From the NCBI RefSeq assembly GCF_023656515.1, contig NZ_JAMOFV010000006.1, positions 3,968,194 through 4,032,193 on the forward strand: a stretch of 64,000 nt of DNA. Direction: 5' to 3'. The DNA is from Clostridium swellfunianum (GTDB taxonomy: Bacteria > Bacillota > Clostridia > Clostridiales > Clostridiaceae). A program made the position numbers and the translations under genes. Below the pieces are notes generated by a model. The model searched no databases. It was not told the origin of the DNA and saw only the letters and a program-made list of their open reading frames with translations. Positions within the stretch are counted from its first letter, which is position 1. The number at the start of each line of letters is the position of its first letter. Below, piece after piece: positions 17,942 to 25,926 of the stretch.

Positions 17942-18938
17942 CTTCCCCACCTCTGGATATTACTATCTCTCCAGCTTCATCAAGTCTTCTTATCATAGCA
18001 ACAATCTTCTGCTGTGCTTTTTCAACATCCATAAGCCTTACTGGTCCTAAGAATTCCATATCTTCCTTTAATGCAGCTGCAGCTCTCTTTGACTGATTTC
18101 TATAAATAGCATTTGCAACCTCTTCCGAGCATCCCTTAAGTGCAAGAGCAAGTTCCTTTGTTTCGACTTCTCTAAGAACTCTTTGTATAGATACATCATC
18201 AAGAGTAATAATATCTTCAAATACAAACATAGATTCTTTAATCTTTTCAGCAAGCTCTGCATTCTCTTTTTCAAGGCTTTCAGTAATATTCTTTTCAGTA
18301 GTTCTGTCAACCTGATTAAGTATATCAACAAGCGTCTGGACTCCGCCTAATACTGTCATATCTGATTTAACAACGCTTGAAAGTTTGCTGTCTAATACCT
18401 TTTCAATTTCCTTAACAACTGCTGGAGAGGTATTACTCATGGAAGCAACTCTTAACGCAACTTCAGATTGAACATCCTCCGGCAGTGAAGATAATATCTG
18501 AGCAGCTTTTTCAGGCTGTAGATAGCAAAGTACAAGCGCTATAGTTTGCGGGTGTTCATTTGTAATTATATTTAAAAGCTGATGTGCATCAGCTTTTCTA
18601 GCAATTGAAAATGGTCTGTAGGTTTGGGTGGCCTCACTTACCTTGTCCATTATTTCCTTAGCCCTTTGTACACCAAGTGCTTTACCCAAAAGTGTTCTTG
18701 CGTATTCCATACCACCTTCAAGAATAAAGTCCTTTGCTTTATTTATTTGAATAAATTCATCCAATATTTCATCCTTCTGATCTGATTTAACAGAAGTTAT
18801 ATTAGCAATCTCATAGGTTATTTTCTGGATTTCAGATTCCGGAAGCTTCTTAATTATTCCTGATGCGGCATCTGGACCTAAGGTTATAAATAGTATGGCC
18901 GCCTTTTGTACACCACTTAATTTTGTCTCTCTAGCCAT
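17925..18938 (-). CDS. fliG: FliG, flagellar motor switch protein
   Basis: A 337-aa C-ring protein. Motifs include KAAILFITLGPDAASGIIKK (N-terminal), NEHPQTIALVLCYLQPEKAA (middle) and the C-terminal stator-facing domain with IQRVLREVETKELALALKGC and RAAAALKEDMEFLGPVRLMD. Conserved charged residues of the torque helix are present. It follows fliF and overlaps fliH. Confidence 0.96.
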   Translation of the reverse strand: MARETKLSGVQKAAILFITLGPDAASGIIKKLPESEIQKITYEIANITSVKSDQKDEILDEFIQINKAKDFILEGGMEYARTLLGKALGVQRAKEIMDKVSEATQTYRPFSIARKADAHQLLNIITNEHPQTIALVLCYLQPEKAAQILSSLPEDVQSEVALRVASMSNTSPAVVKEIEKVLDSKLSSVVKSDMTVLGGVQTLVDILNQVDRTTEKNITESLEKENAELAEKIKESMFVFEDIITLDDVSIQRVLREVETKELALALKGCSEEVANAIYRNQSKRAAAALKEDMEFLGPVRLMDVEKAQQKIVAMIRRLDEAGEIVISRGGEDAIIV

Positions 18939-18944
18939 AAACTA

Positions 18945-20534
18945 TCACCTCTCCTCCTCCGCTAGCCAAGATTTTATAATGTCAACAACCTGATCTGGCT
19001 TTTCAGTTGCGTATCTCTTAATTTCATTTTCAATATGAGCTCGTTCATTATTGCCTTGCTTCTCAAAATCAATAGGCTTGAAAGATAAATTTGGCTCGTC
19101 ATCACCTAAAAGTACATCTAAGCCCTTAGGAGATACAATAGCATCTAGCTGCTCTTCCTGCGGTGATCGCTTTCTACCTTTTCTAACAAAGGCTATTATT
19201 AAAGTTATAAGTGCTAATGCAGCTACTCCACCAATTGCAAGCTGAGTATAAAGCTTTGTTCTCGCTGCCTTATCTTCTGATGCCTTTAAATCCTCAACAG
19301 CTTTTTTAGCAGCTTCCATATCTGTATTATCAAAAGCAATACCTTCAACGGTTATAACATCGCCTCTTGTTTCATTAAAACCTATAGCACCTGCAACAAG
19401 ATTTTTAACCTGATCTCTTTGAACTAACTCTAAATTTCCATCAATAATAACTGAAGCTGTTACTCTTTTAACTGAACCAGGAGCCTTTACAGTTTTAGTC
19501 TCATTCTTACCATTCTCGTAATTCTTTGTTTCCTTTTGATAAGTTACATCATTTGAGTTTACAGTTGTATCTTGCCCTGGTGTGTTATTGGTCATATTAT
19601 TATCTACTGGACTCTGAGAAGGTCTAGTAGTTGTATTCCCATTTGTGTTTCTTTCATACTGCTCGCTTACAACAGCTCCCTTAGGATCAACTATTGTACT
19701 AACACTTTGAACTGCATCAAAATCTAAATCAGCATTTACCTTAACAGTAACCTTGTTTTTGAAAGGCTTTGAAAGCTGTTCCATAACCTTTCCTTCAAGC
19801 AGCTTTTCATAATCTTTTTTAAGCTGCTGCTGCTTTTCAGAATCTGCACTAACAGTTGCATTGTCTTCATTAAAAAGATCCTTACTTAAAAGTTTTAACT
19901 TATCATCAACAACTTGCACATTTTCCTTTGGCAAGTTCTTAACGCTGCCAGAAACTAAAGCCACTATGGATTTAACTTGTTCCACTGTAAGATTTTGCCC
20001 ACTCTTCATAATAAGAGTTACAGACGCACTAGCTGGGGTTGAATCCTTAACAAAAACACTTTCTTCAGGTAAAACTAAAGCCACTCTCGCTTTTTCAATT
20101 TGTGGGAACCCCTTTATGGTTCTTTCAAGCTCAGCCTGAAGAGCCCTTTGGTATTTAATTTTCAATTCCGTATCAGTAGACGAAAAGGTGTTGCCGCTCT
20201 CAAACAGCTCCCACCCCTTATCACCGGAAGTAATTTCAGGTGCCAAATCTAGCCTAAGCTCTTCAACCATTGAAGCAGGAACTGAAATAGTATTTCCTGA
20301 AACCTTATAATCTGTTATCTTCTTTTCCTTTAACTTATCTATAACAAGCTTAGCTTCATTTGCCTCTAAATCTTTAAACAAAATCCCATACTTTGTAGCA
20401 CCTAAGGTTACAGATAAATAAATAATCACTGTTAATACGCCAACTAAGCTAACTCCGAAAGCTATCTTTTTCCCCCTGCTTAAACTCTTAATTTTCCCAT
20501 ATGAGCTTTTAAATAACTCCGATAGCTTACCCAT
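18945..20534 (-). CDS. fliF: FliF, MS-ring protein
   Basis: A 529-aa protein with two transmembrane segments (near ~23-45 and ~435-455) flanking a large outer domain with ring-building motifs (YGILFKDLEANEAKLVIDKL and RALQAELERTIKGFPQIEKA). The C-terminal cytoplasmic tail binds FliG. It is the first ring built. The ATG at 20534 is eight bases after GGAG. Confidence 0.95.
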   Translation of the reverse strand: MGKLSELFKSSYGKIKSLSRGKKIAFGVSLVGVLTVIIYLSVTLGATKYGILFKDLEANEAKLVIDKLKEKKITDYKVSGNTISVPASMVEELRLDLAPEITSGDKGWELFESGNTFSSTDTELKIKYQRALQAELERTIKGFPQIEKARVALVLPEESVFVKDSTPASASVTLIMKSGQNLTVEQVKSIVALVSGSVKNLPKENVQVVDDKLKLLSKDLFNEDNATVSADSEKQQQLKKDYEKLLEGKVMEQLSKPFKNKVTVKVNADLDFDAVQSVSTIVDPKGAVVSEQYERNTNGNTTTRPSQSPVDNNMTNNTPGQDTTVNSNDVTYQKETKNYENGKNETKTVKAPGSVKRVTASVIIDGNLELVQRDQVKNLVAGAIGFNETRGDVITVEGIAFDNTDMEAAKKAVEDLKASEDKAARTKLYTQLAIGGVAALALITLIIAFVRKGRKRSPQEEQLDAIVSPKGLDVLLGDDEPNLSFKPIDFEKQGNNERAHIENEIKRYATEKPDQVVDIIKSWLAEEER

Positions 20535-20560
20535 TCCAAGCACTCCTTATTTTATAATCT

Positions 20561-20860
20561 CTATATCTGCATTCTATTAATTTCCTGATAAGCTTCCACT
20601 ATCTTGTTTCTGATTTGGACAGCAAGCTCAAGGGACATCTTAGCTTCTTCTGTAGAAAGCATTACTTCATGAATATCTACATCTTCACCCTTAATTAATT
20701 TTTCTGTCATATCTTCAGCTTGAAGCTGTTTACCGTTAACTCCATCCAGTTTTTCTCTTAGCGTATCTATAAAACTAACTTCTTTTTTATCTTCAGTCTT
20801 GTCTGCAAGCTTTAGCTTATCAAAAATATTTGAATCTGGAACAAAACCATTAATTTTCAT
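20561..20860 (-). CDS. fliE: FliE, MS ring-rod junction protein
   Basis: A 99-aa protein of normal FliE size. The C-terminal half carries the family pattern (VDIHEVMLSTEEAKMSLELA, then VQIRNKIVEAYQEINRMQI). FliE joins the MS ring to the proximal rod and is an early export substrate. It lies between flgC and fliF. Confidence 0.94.
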   Translation of the reverse strand: MKINGFVPDSNIFDKLKLADKTEDKKEVSFIDTLREKLDGVNGKQLQAEDMTEKLIKGEDVDIHEVMLSTEEAKMSLELAVQIRNKIVEAYQEINRMQI

Positions 20861-20871
20861 TATTTATATCC

Positions 20872-21306
20872 CTACCTTCCAATCTCCAAGGCCTTTAAAA
20901 ACATGCTCTTTTCAGAATTCATAGCATTAACATTGGCCTCATATGCTCTGGTTGAAGCAATCATATCAGCCATTTCATTTAATATATTTACGTTTGGCAT
21001 AGTAACGTAACCCTCAGCATCTGCATCTGGATGTGAAGGGTCATAAACTCTTCTAAGCTCTGACTGATCTTCTTCTATTCCTACAGCTTTTACACCAAGC
21101 ATATTTTCCTTAAGCTTGCCTGTTTGCCTATCCATTTCTTTATCTAAATTTTCCTGAAAAACAGCAACCTTCCTTTTATACGGTTGTCCATTTTCTCCTC
21201 TCGTAGTAGTTACATTAGCAATATTTGAAGCTATAGTATCCATTCTAAGCCTTTCAGCTGACAAACCACTGGCACTAATTCTTAAAGACCTGAAAGCATT
21301 AATCAT
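20872..21306 (-). CDS. flgC: FlgC, proximal rod protein
   Basis: A 144-aa rod subunit. N-terminal [20 protein letters not shown] and [21 protein letters not shown]-terminal [20 protein letters not shown] and [20 protein letters not shown]. These are diagnostic of FlgC. The gene follows flgB after five bases. Confidence 0.96.
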   Translation of the reverse strand: MINAFRSLRISASGLSAERLRMDTIASNIANVTTTRGENGQPYKRKVAVFQENLDKEMDRQTGKLKENMLGVKAVGIEEDQSELRRVYDPSHPDADAEGYVTMPNVNILNEMADMIASTRAYEANVNAMNSEKSMFLKALEIGR

Positions 21307-21311
21307 GCTAA

Positions 21312-21719
21312 TTATCTCCTTCCTTCATTGATGACATATCTCTCTAAGGCAAGCCTGCTGTTAACCTGAGTTATTAAAGAATTATAAAGAAGGTTATTGG
21401 CTGCCTGATTAGCCATTTCATTGTCTATATCTACATTATTGCCATCTTCTCTCATGCTTGAAGACAAATCTTGTTCAAGCTTTATCTCACCAGCCTCACT
21501 GCCGGTTTTAATATGCTTATCCTTCGTTGCTTTTAAATCCATTGATTCAAGACTGTTCTGAAGGCTTTCCTCAAAGGATACAGAATAACGCTTGTAGCCT
21601 TTTGTATTAATGTTAGCTATATTGTTTGAAGTAACCTTACTTCTCAGAGAAGAAGCATCCAAACCTTTCTTTAAAAGACCATAAACCAGCGAACTTTTCG
21701 ACACATTATTTATGTTCAC
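21312..21719 (-). CDS. flgB: FlgB, proximal rod protein, first gene of the fla operon
   Basis: A 135-aa rod subunit with [40 protein letters not shown] and a C-terminal [20 protein letters not shown]. The start is taken as GTG at 21719, because GGAG lies eight bases upstream; a longer frame beginning MENKSKKHGDD would put that ribosome-binding site inside the gene and leave almost no leader after the promoter. Confidence 0.93.
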   Translation of the reverse strand: MNINNVSKSSLVYGLLKKGLDASSLRSKVTSNNIANINTKGYKRYSVSFEESLQNSLESMDLKATKDKHIKTGSEAGEIKLEQDLSSSMREDGNNVDIDNEMANQAANNLLYNSLITQVNSRLALERYVINEGRR

Positions 21720-21756
21720 GATATCATCTCCGTGTTTTTTTGATTTATTTTCCAAT

Positions 21757-21765
21757 ATTATAGCA
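21757..21765 (-). promoter_or_regulatory. Extended -10 promoter of the main fla operon
   Basis: TGCTATAAT at 21765-21757 is a perfect extended -10 element (TGN-TATAAT) about 38 bases before the flgB GTG. The -35 region 17 bases upstream (TACATT) is poor, as is common for extended -10 promoters. This fits vegetative sigma-A transcription of the early operon. Confidence 0.6.
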
Positions 21766-21971
21766 CATTTCGCGGTATTAATGTAGTTTTTATTTTACAT
21801 GAAATCAATTTGTTTGTATATGGATTTTTTCGCTTTTCAGCCAATCCGACAATTTTTTTTCTACTAAAAATAGTATGAACTTCCAACCTTAGAAAAATTG
21901 CCTCTTTGACACTTTTTATCGCAATTACGCTCAATAAAATATCATCTTACTAACCTTCTACTCTTTAAAAT

Positions 21972-22003
21972 AAAAAAGACTCAAGCTGCCTTGAGTCCTT
22001 TTT
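21972..22003 (-). terminator. Intrinsic terminator after the short flagellin gene
   Basis: An 8-bp stem GACTCAAG/CTTGAGTC followed on the minus strand by six T residues (21977-21972). It lies directly after the flagellin stop and upstream of the fla operon promoter. Confidence 0.9.
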
Positions 22004-22019
22004 TACCGCACAATAAATA

Positions 22020-22868
22020 TTATTTTCTCATATTTTCCAGTATTCTAAGAATATCCTGAGGGAATCTGTTTGTCTGTGCCATAAGTGCATTTCCAGCTTC
22101 CATAAGTATATTTCCCTTTGCAAAATCAATCATTTCTTCAGCGATATCAGCATCCCTTATGCTGCTCTCAGCCCCCTGCATTTTATCACTGATTTCAGTT
22201 AAGTTTTTGTAGCTGCTTTCAAATCTGTTTTCTAAGGCTCCAAATTTGCTGCTTACAGATAAGACCTTTTCTATTGCCTTATCCAAGGTATGTAAAGTCT
22301 TATCTATTCCACCTTCAGCTGTTACATCAATTTTATCAAGATTTAATTTATTACCATCTATGTCTTCAATTTGAGAAGTTCTTAAGTCAAACAATTCTAT
22401 TTTTACAGTATCACCTCTGTTTGCTCCAATAGGCATACTTAATTCACTAACCTTAGGGGCAAGAAGGTTTACTCCATTGAATTCCATATTGTTTGCAGCA
22501 TCGTCTATTCCTTTAAGCATTTGGCTTATTTCCTGCTGCATAATTGCTTTATCCTCTGGGCTGTTAGTTCCACTTCCTGCCTGAACAGCCAGTTCTCTTA
22601 TCCTGGCAAGCATGTTATTAATAGTTCCCAGCGCTCCGTCTGCGGTTTGCAGCATGCTCACGCCATCCTGAGCATTTCTTGCAGCCATTTGGCTTCCCCT
22701 AATTTGCATCCTTAGCCTCTCGCTTTGAGCTAAGCCATTCGGACTATCCTTAGTCTTATTTATCTTTAAACCTGAAGAAATTCTTCCAAGTGCAGTACTT
22801 TGCTTTTCAAACACCTTCGATTGTTCTCTGTATATATTCAGAGAAGCCATATTGTGATTTAATCTCAT
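22020..22868 (-). CDS. Short flagellin (minor filament protein)
   Basis: A 282-aa flagellin made essentially of the conserved D0/D1 parts. N-terminal MRLNHNMASLNIYREQSKVF, ISSGLKINKTKDSPNGLAQS and ARIRELAVQAGSGTNSPEDK; C-terminal ESSIRDADIAEEMIDFAKGN and FPQDILRILENMRK. It lacks the long variable centre of the main flagellin, and differs from it in core residues (DSPNGLAQ instead of DDAAGLAI). The ATG at 22868 has GGAG nine bases upstream. It has its own SigD-type promoter and terminator. A minor or alternative filament subunit is inferred. Confidence 0.92.
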   Translation of the reverse strand: MRLNHNMASLNIYREQSKVFEKQSTALGRISSGLKINKTKDSPNGLAQSERLRMQIRGSQMAARNAQDGVSMLQTADGALGTINNMLARIRELAVQAGSGTNSPEDKAIMQQEISQMLKGIDDAANNMEFNGVNLLAPKVSELSMPIGANRGDTVKIELFDLRTSQIEDIDGNKLNLDKIDVTAEGGIDKTLHTLDKAIEKVLSVSSKFGALENRFESSYKNLTEISDKMQGAESSIRDADIAEEMIDFAKGNILMEAGNALMAQTNRFPQDILRILENMRK

Positions 22869-22913
22869 CCAAATCAACTCCGTTTGTAAATTCTGATTTA
22901 CATTATATTTTTA

Positions 22914-22940
22914 TTATCGAAGAAATTGAACAAGACTTGA
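22914..22940 (-). promoter_or_regulatory. SigD-type promoter of the short flagellin
   Basis: Minus-strand TCAA (22940-22937), 15-base spacer, TTCGATAA (22921-22914). Compared with TAAA-N15-GCCGATAA this matches 3/4 and 6/8 with exact spacing, ~46 bases before the flagellin ATG. Upstream, from 22941 to 23230, I see only AT- and pyrimidine-rich sequence with no convincing gene. Confidence 0.65.
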
Positions 22941-23230
22941 GATAAAAATTTCAACTAGAGGTCTTACTGATATTATCCTTTAGATTAATTCATCCATGAC
23001 TTGTTAACTTCTTATATTCTTTTATTTTTATATTCTTTTACTTTTAAATTGTTAACTTCTTGGACTTTTACCATTTCACTTCATTATTGGAACTCCACAA
23101 TGAACTTTCATATTTTTTCGCTTCAAATCATCTTTTCTATCACGGATATCAAAACTACCATCACTATTATCATCTTAACTTACTGTATCAGTGATACAAG
23201 TATTTCAGGCTATATAATTTCGCATGAACG

Positions 23231-23270
23231 AAAAAGAGCACCAGCAACTATTATATTAGTTACTAGTGCT
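23231..23270 (-). terminator. Intrinsic terminator after the YjfB-like/small ORF pair
   Basis: A 14-bp stem (23237-23250 with 23257-23270, including three G-U pairs), six-base loop, then TTTTT on the minus strand (23235-23231). It begins at the stop codon of the 39-aa ORF, which supports that ORF being the end of a transcript. Confidence 0.85.
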
Positions 23271-23389
23271 TATTCATCTATTTCCTGATATTCAGTCCTT
23301 CTATTTTCTTCATTTAACATTTTCAACCTATACTTCACCCATTGCAATTCCTGCTGTAACTCTTTTCTTAGTTCATCTTTCTTATCCAT
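23270..23389 (-). CDS. Small charged ORF, 39 aa, downstream of yjfB-like gene
   Basis: Reads MDKKDELRKELQQELQWVKY RLKMLNEENRRTEYQEIDE: a highly charged, probably helical peptide. It starts two bases after the yjfB-like stop and ends exactly at a strong terminator, so it sits in a transcription unit. I do not recognise the family. The plus-strand 95-codon frame over this area has poor composition and no ribosome-binding site and is rejected. Confidence 0.5.
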   Translation of the reverse strand: MDKKDELRKELQQELQWVKYRLKMLNEENRRTEYQEIDE

Positions 23390-23391
23390 GA

Positions 23392-23571
23392 CTATGCCTT
23401 AGCATCCAAGTGCTGCCCTAAATTAGGGTCAACCACAGCATTTTTCAGCATTTCTGCCATTTGTGCAGCACTTTCCTTACCTGTGTTCATAGCCATCTTC
23501 ATTACTGCTAAGCTAGCTGCTTCTTGTACTTTTGATTGACTCATCACTATTGATAGTGCTCCTATGTCCAT
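23392..23571 (-). CDS. YjfB-family putative motility protein
   Basis: A 59-aa protein, MDIGALSIVMSQSKVQEAAS followed by LAVMKMAMNTGKESAAQMAE and MLKNAVVDPNLGQHLDAKA. The DI..LS..MSQ…..A..AV.K.A.D pattern is that of the YjfB family (PF14070), small proteins of unknown function often found near flagellin genes. GGAGG lies upstream of the ATG. It directly follows the main flagellin terminator and has no room for its own full promoter, so read-through from the flagellin promoter is likely. Confidence 0.8.
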   Translation of the reverse strand: MDIGALSIVMSQSKVQEAASLAVMKMAMNTGKESAAQMAEMLKNAVVDPNLGQHLDAKA

Positions 23572-23599
23572 ATGATTACCTCCTAGTATCTTTTATTTG

Positions 23600-23633
23600 A
23601 AAAAGAGTCAGAGTATCCACTCTGACTCTTTTT
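23600..23633 (-). terminator. Intrinsic terminator after the main flagellin
   Basis: A 15-bp perfect stem (AAAAAGAGTCAGAGT with its complement) and four-base loop, with T-run on both sides. Very stable; it should end most flagellin transcripts before the yjfB-like gene. Confidence 0.93.
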
Positions 23634-23656
23634 AAGTTCTATATTTAGAGCTTCAA

Positions 23657-25135
23657 TTATCTTAATAATTGAAGAACTCCTTGAGGTTGTTGGTTAGCTT
23701 GGCTTATCATAGCTTGAGCAGCTTGGCTAAGGATGTTATTCTTTGAGAATGTCATCATTTCTTTAGCCATATCTACATCTCTAATTCTTGATTCAGCTGA
23801 TGTTAAGTTTTCTGAAGCTGTTCCTAAGTTATTAGCTGTGTGCTCTAATCTGTTTGCATATGCTCCTAGTTTAGATCTTTCAGCTGAAACTGTTTCTATA
23901 GCAGTTTGGATTGTTGTTATTGCTGAGCTTGCTGCTGTTTGAGTTGATACATCAATTCCAGCTTCTGTAACTGCATCTGCAGTTTTAGCATTAGATGCAA
24001 AAGTAGCTGCTGATGCAGCAGTTTCATCTATAGTTATTGTAGCTGCAGTACTTGCACTTAAACTTCCATCAAGTTTAACAGTAAGTCCGTTAGTTGCTGT
24101 TCCTGTGAAAGTTGCGGATGTAGCAGTTTCCTTAACAATTACACTTTCACCGCTTACTGTTAACTTAACTTCGTCAGCTGCTAGACCATCTGTAGTAGAA
24201 ACTGCTCCAGCATTTGCTGCAATAGCAGTTGCATTTCCAGTAGCTGTTAAACCAATACCTGCATTAGTGAACGCTGTATTAATATTAGCAGCAGTCCAGT
24301 CACCAAATGTATTACTTCCTGCAAGCGTAATTGTTTTATTTGCTGCATCTATTGAAGCAGTAGGAGCACCAGCACCTCCAGTTGTTGTTACAATTGTATA
24401 TCCGTTATATGTTGATGAATCTGCAGTTGACGCTATAGTTACACCAGTCATTCCTGCTGCGTTTGCTGCCCAAGCAGTTTTAGCTGCTGTATCGTTAGCT
24501 GTTAAGCTTAAGCTTGCACCATCAACTATAGCTGTTCCAACTGTTGATCCAAGTGTAACACCTGTTACATCAGTAGCGCCTGCTGTTACTGTAGCTGTAG
24601 TTACATCTCTAGAAACTCCTAAAGATTTAGCATCCATTGCATTTATAGATAAAGTGATATCTTGATTAGCATTTGCTCCAACATGGAATTTTGCTGATTT
24701 TATTCCTGTATCTTGAATTCCACCGTTTATAAGTTTTTGAGTGTTGAACTCTGTATTGTTAGCTATTCTAGTAACTTCTTTAGCTAACTCATCCATTTCC
24801 TTTTGGATTTCATTACGGTCAACAGCAACGTTTGTATCGTTTGATGATTGAACTGCTAATTCTCTCATTCTTTGAAGAATTGAGTGAGTTTCATTTAAAG
24901 CACCTTCAGCAGTTTGAATCATTGATATACCATCTTGAGCGTTTCTGTTTGCTTGGTCTAATCCTCTGATTTGACCTCTCATTTTTTCTGATATAGCAAG
25001 ACCTGCTGCGTCATCTCCAGCTTTGTTTATTCTTAAACCTGAAGATAATTTTTCCATTGACTTACCTGCTGCTGCAGTGTTTCCAGTCATATTTCTGTGT
25101 GCGTTTAACGCATTCATATTGTGATTGATTATCAT
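23657..25135 (-). CDS. Flagellin, main filament protein
   Basis: A 492-aa flagellin. The N-terminal D0/D1 (~1-165) has MIINHNMNALNAHRNMTGNT, LSSGLRINKAGDDAAGLAIS and LQRMRELAVQSSNDTNV, the segment recognised by TLR5 in many flagellins. The C-terminal domain (~400-492) ends DVDMAKEMMTFSKNNILSQA AQAMISQANQQPQGVLQLLR. The centre (~170-395) is a variable outer domain, extremely rich in Ala, Thr, Val and Ser. It has a SigD-type promoter, a ~260-base structured leader with CsrA-like sites, AGGAGG before the ATG and a strong terminator. The 186-codon plus-strand frame inside it is a shadow of this biased composition. Confidence 0.97.
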   Translation of the reverse strand: MIINHNMNALNAHRNMTGNTAAAGKSMEKLSSGLRINKAGDDAAGLAISEKMRGQIRGLDQANRNAQDGISMIQTAEGALNETHSILQRMRELAVQSSNDTNVAVDRNEIQKEMDELAKEVTRIANNTEFNTQKLINGGIQDTGIKSAKFHVGANANQDITLSINAMDAKSLGVSRDVTTATVTAGATDVTGVTLGSTVGTAIVDGASLSLTANDTAAKTAWAANAAGMTGVTIASTADSSTYNGYTIVTTTGGAGAPTASIDAANKTITLAGSNTFGDWTAANINTAFTNAGIGLTATGNATAIAANAGAVSTTDGLAADEVKLTVSGESVIVKETATSATFTGTATNGLTVKLDGSLSASTAATITIDETAASAATFASNAKTADAVTEAGIDVSTQTAASSAITTIQTAIETVSAERSKLGAYANRLEHTANNLGTASENLTSAESRIRDVDMAKEMMTFSKNNILSQAAQAMISQANQQPQGVLQLLR

Positions 25136-25138
25136 AAT

Positions 25139-25158
25139 AAAATTCCTCCTTGAATTTT
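25139..25158 (-). promoter_or_regulatory. CsrA-type hairpin covering the flagellin Shine-Dalgarno
   Basis: In the flagellin mRNA, AAAATTC and GAATTTT form a perfect 7-bp stem whose six-base loop is AAGGAG, so the Shine-Dalgarno itself is the GGA-in-loop motif bound by CsrA. In B. subtilis the hag Shine-Dalgarno is part of a CsrA site. csrA and fliW are encoded at 28999-29665. Confidence 0.75.
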
Positions 25159-25165
25159 CATTTTA

Positions 25166-25179
25166 GGACATCCTTGTCC
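25166..25179 (-). promoter_or_regulatory. Second CsrA-type hairpin in the flagellin leader
   Basis: GGACA-AGGA-TGTCC in the mRNA: a 5-bp stem with loop AGGA. The core ACAAGGATGT equals the CsrA SELEX consensus (ACARGGAUGU). The two GGA motifs are 24 bases apart, within the range that lets one CsrA dimer bridge two sites. Confidence 0.75.
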
Positions 25180-25251
25180 ATTATTTATAGTTAAGCTCTT
25201 TGAGCCTACTAACTTGATTTGTGAAGTATTGCTTTTCAGCTTATCCTTATT

Positions 25252-25336
25252 GGCAGGCGGTCTATTTTCTAGTGAATCTCATTATTAAGTATTTCCATTA
25301 CGAAGTTAACTTTCAACACTTAGAAAATCTTCTGCC
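25252..25336 (-). other. Long-range stem in the flagellin 5' leader
   Basis: Segments 25317-25336 and 25252-25274 of the leader RNA can pair over about 18 positions (GGCAG with CTGCC, GATTTTCT with AGAAAAT, AGTG with CACT, with an asymmetric internal loop), enclosing ~42 bases. I see no c-di-GMP-I or c-di-GMP-II riboswitch core. Function unknown; mRNA stability or an unrecognised regulatory RNA are possible. Confidence 0.5.
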
Positions 25337-25399
25337 GTCCAGTAAAACATACTAACCTCATGGCCACTCGGTTAATATATCAAACTGACTGTACTATAT

Positions 25400-25426
25400 A
25401 TATCGACTCACTTTTTACATACTTTA
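25400..25426 (-). promoter_or_regulatory. SigD-type promoter of the main flagellin
   Basis: TAAA (25426-25423), exact 15-base spacer, GTCGATAT (25407-25400). The -35 is perfect and the -10 matches 6/8 of GCCGATAA. Transcription would start near 25392, giving a leader of about 255 bases before the flagellin ATG. Confidence 0.8.
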
Positions 25427-25506
25427 TACTTTTTTATAATTTTTTTTACAAAAATATCGATTTTTTTGTTTATATACTACAGTATTAGTCTACTTTTCTT
25501 AATGCA

Positions 25507-25533
25507 TAAAAAAGACCGCGAAATTTCGCAGTC
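25507..25533 (-). terminator. Intrinsic terminator of the flgM-fliT operon
   Basis: A 10-bp stem GACTGCGAAA/TTTCGCGGTC without a real loop, so the apex opens, followed by six T on the minus strand. It lies directly after the fliT-like stop. Confidence 0.92.
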
Positions 25534-25534
25534 T

Positions 25535-25897
25535 TTAAATCTTTTTATTAAAAAATAAAGCATCAACCTTATATTTCGTATTATAGCTTTTACTTGCAGT
25601 TTTTGATGCTGACAGCTTATCTAGTTCTTGCTTAACTTCAGCCCTACGCTTATTCATAAGCAAAGTAAGCTTTTGCTGAAGCGGCATTAACTGCATTTCA
25701 CTGCTTATATACTTAAAGCTTTCTTTTGTATAACTAAGCTTGCTCATATCATCTATAACCGCTTGTCTATCATTAAACAACGATTCTAGGCTTTCATATT
25801 GTTCTTTTTCTAAACAATCTATAAGATTTATAGTTAAATCTTTAAATCTTTCAAGATATTGTCTTAATATTTGAAGTACTTCTTTATCCAAAAACAT
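25535..25897 (-). CDS. FliT-like flagellar export chaperone
   Basis: A 120-aa helical protein directly after fliD. FliT of enterobacteria binds FliD and occupies the same place. Visible helices include LRQYLERFKDLTINLIDCLE and MPLQQKLTLLMNKRRAEVKQ, and the spacing of Leu/Arg residues is typical of FliT-like families, which diverge strongly. Assignment rests on position, length and helical character. Confidence 0.7.
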   Translation of the reverse strand: MFLDKEVLQILRQYLERFKDLTINLIDCLEKEQYESLESLFNDRQAVIDDMSKLSYTKESFKYISSEMQLMPLQQKLTLLMNKRRAEVKQELDKLSASKTASKSYNTKYKVDALFFNKKI

Positions 25898-25926
25898 CGT
25901 CGTTTTAATCTCCTCTTAATTTAAGG

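Noticed and set aside
23001-23288. 95-codon plus-strand frame
   Set aside because: Overlaps the terminator and end of the minus-strand 39-aa ORF, has no good ribosome-binding site and reads like translated AT-rich spacer.
24105-24665. 186-codon plus-strand frame opposite the main flagellin
   Set aside because: It is the antisense of the Ala/Thr/Val-rich flagellin centre; composition is a mirror of that region and it has no gene context.
25136-25399. c-di-GMP riboswitch in the flagellin leader
   Set aside because: The leader lacks the GEMM-I core and the type II pseudoknot elements that I could look for by eye.
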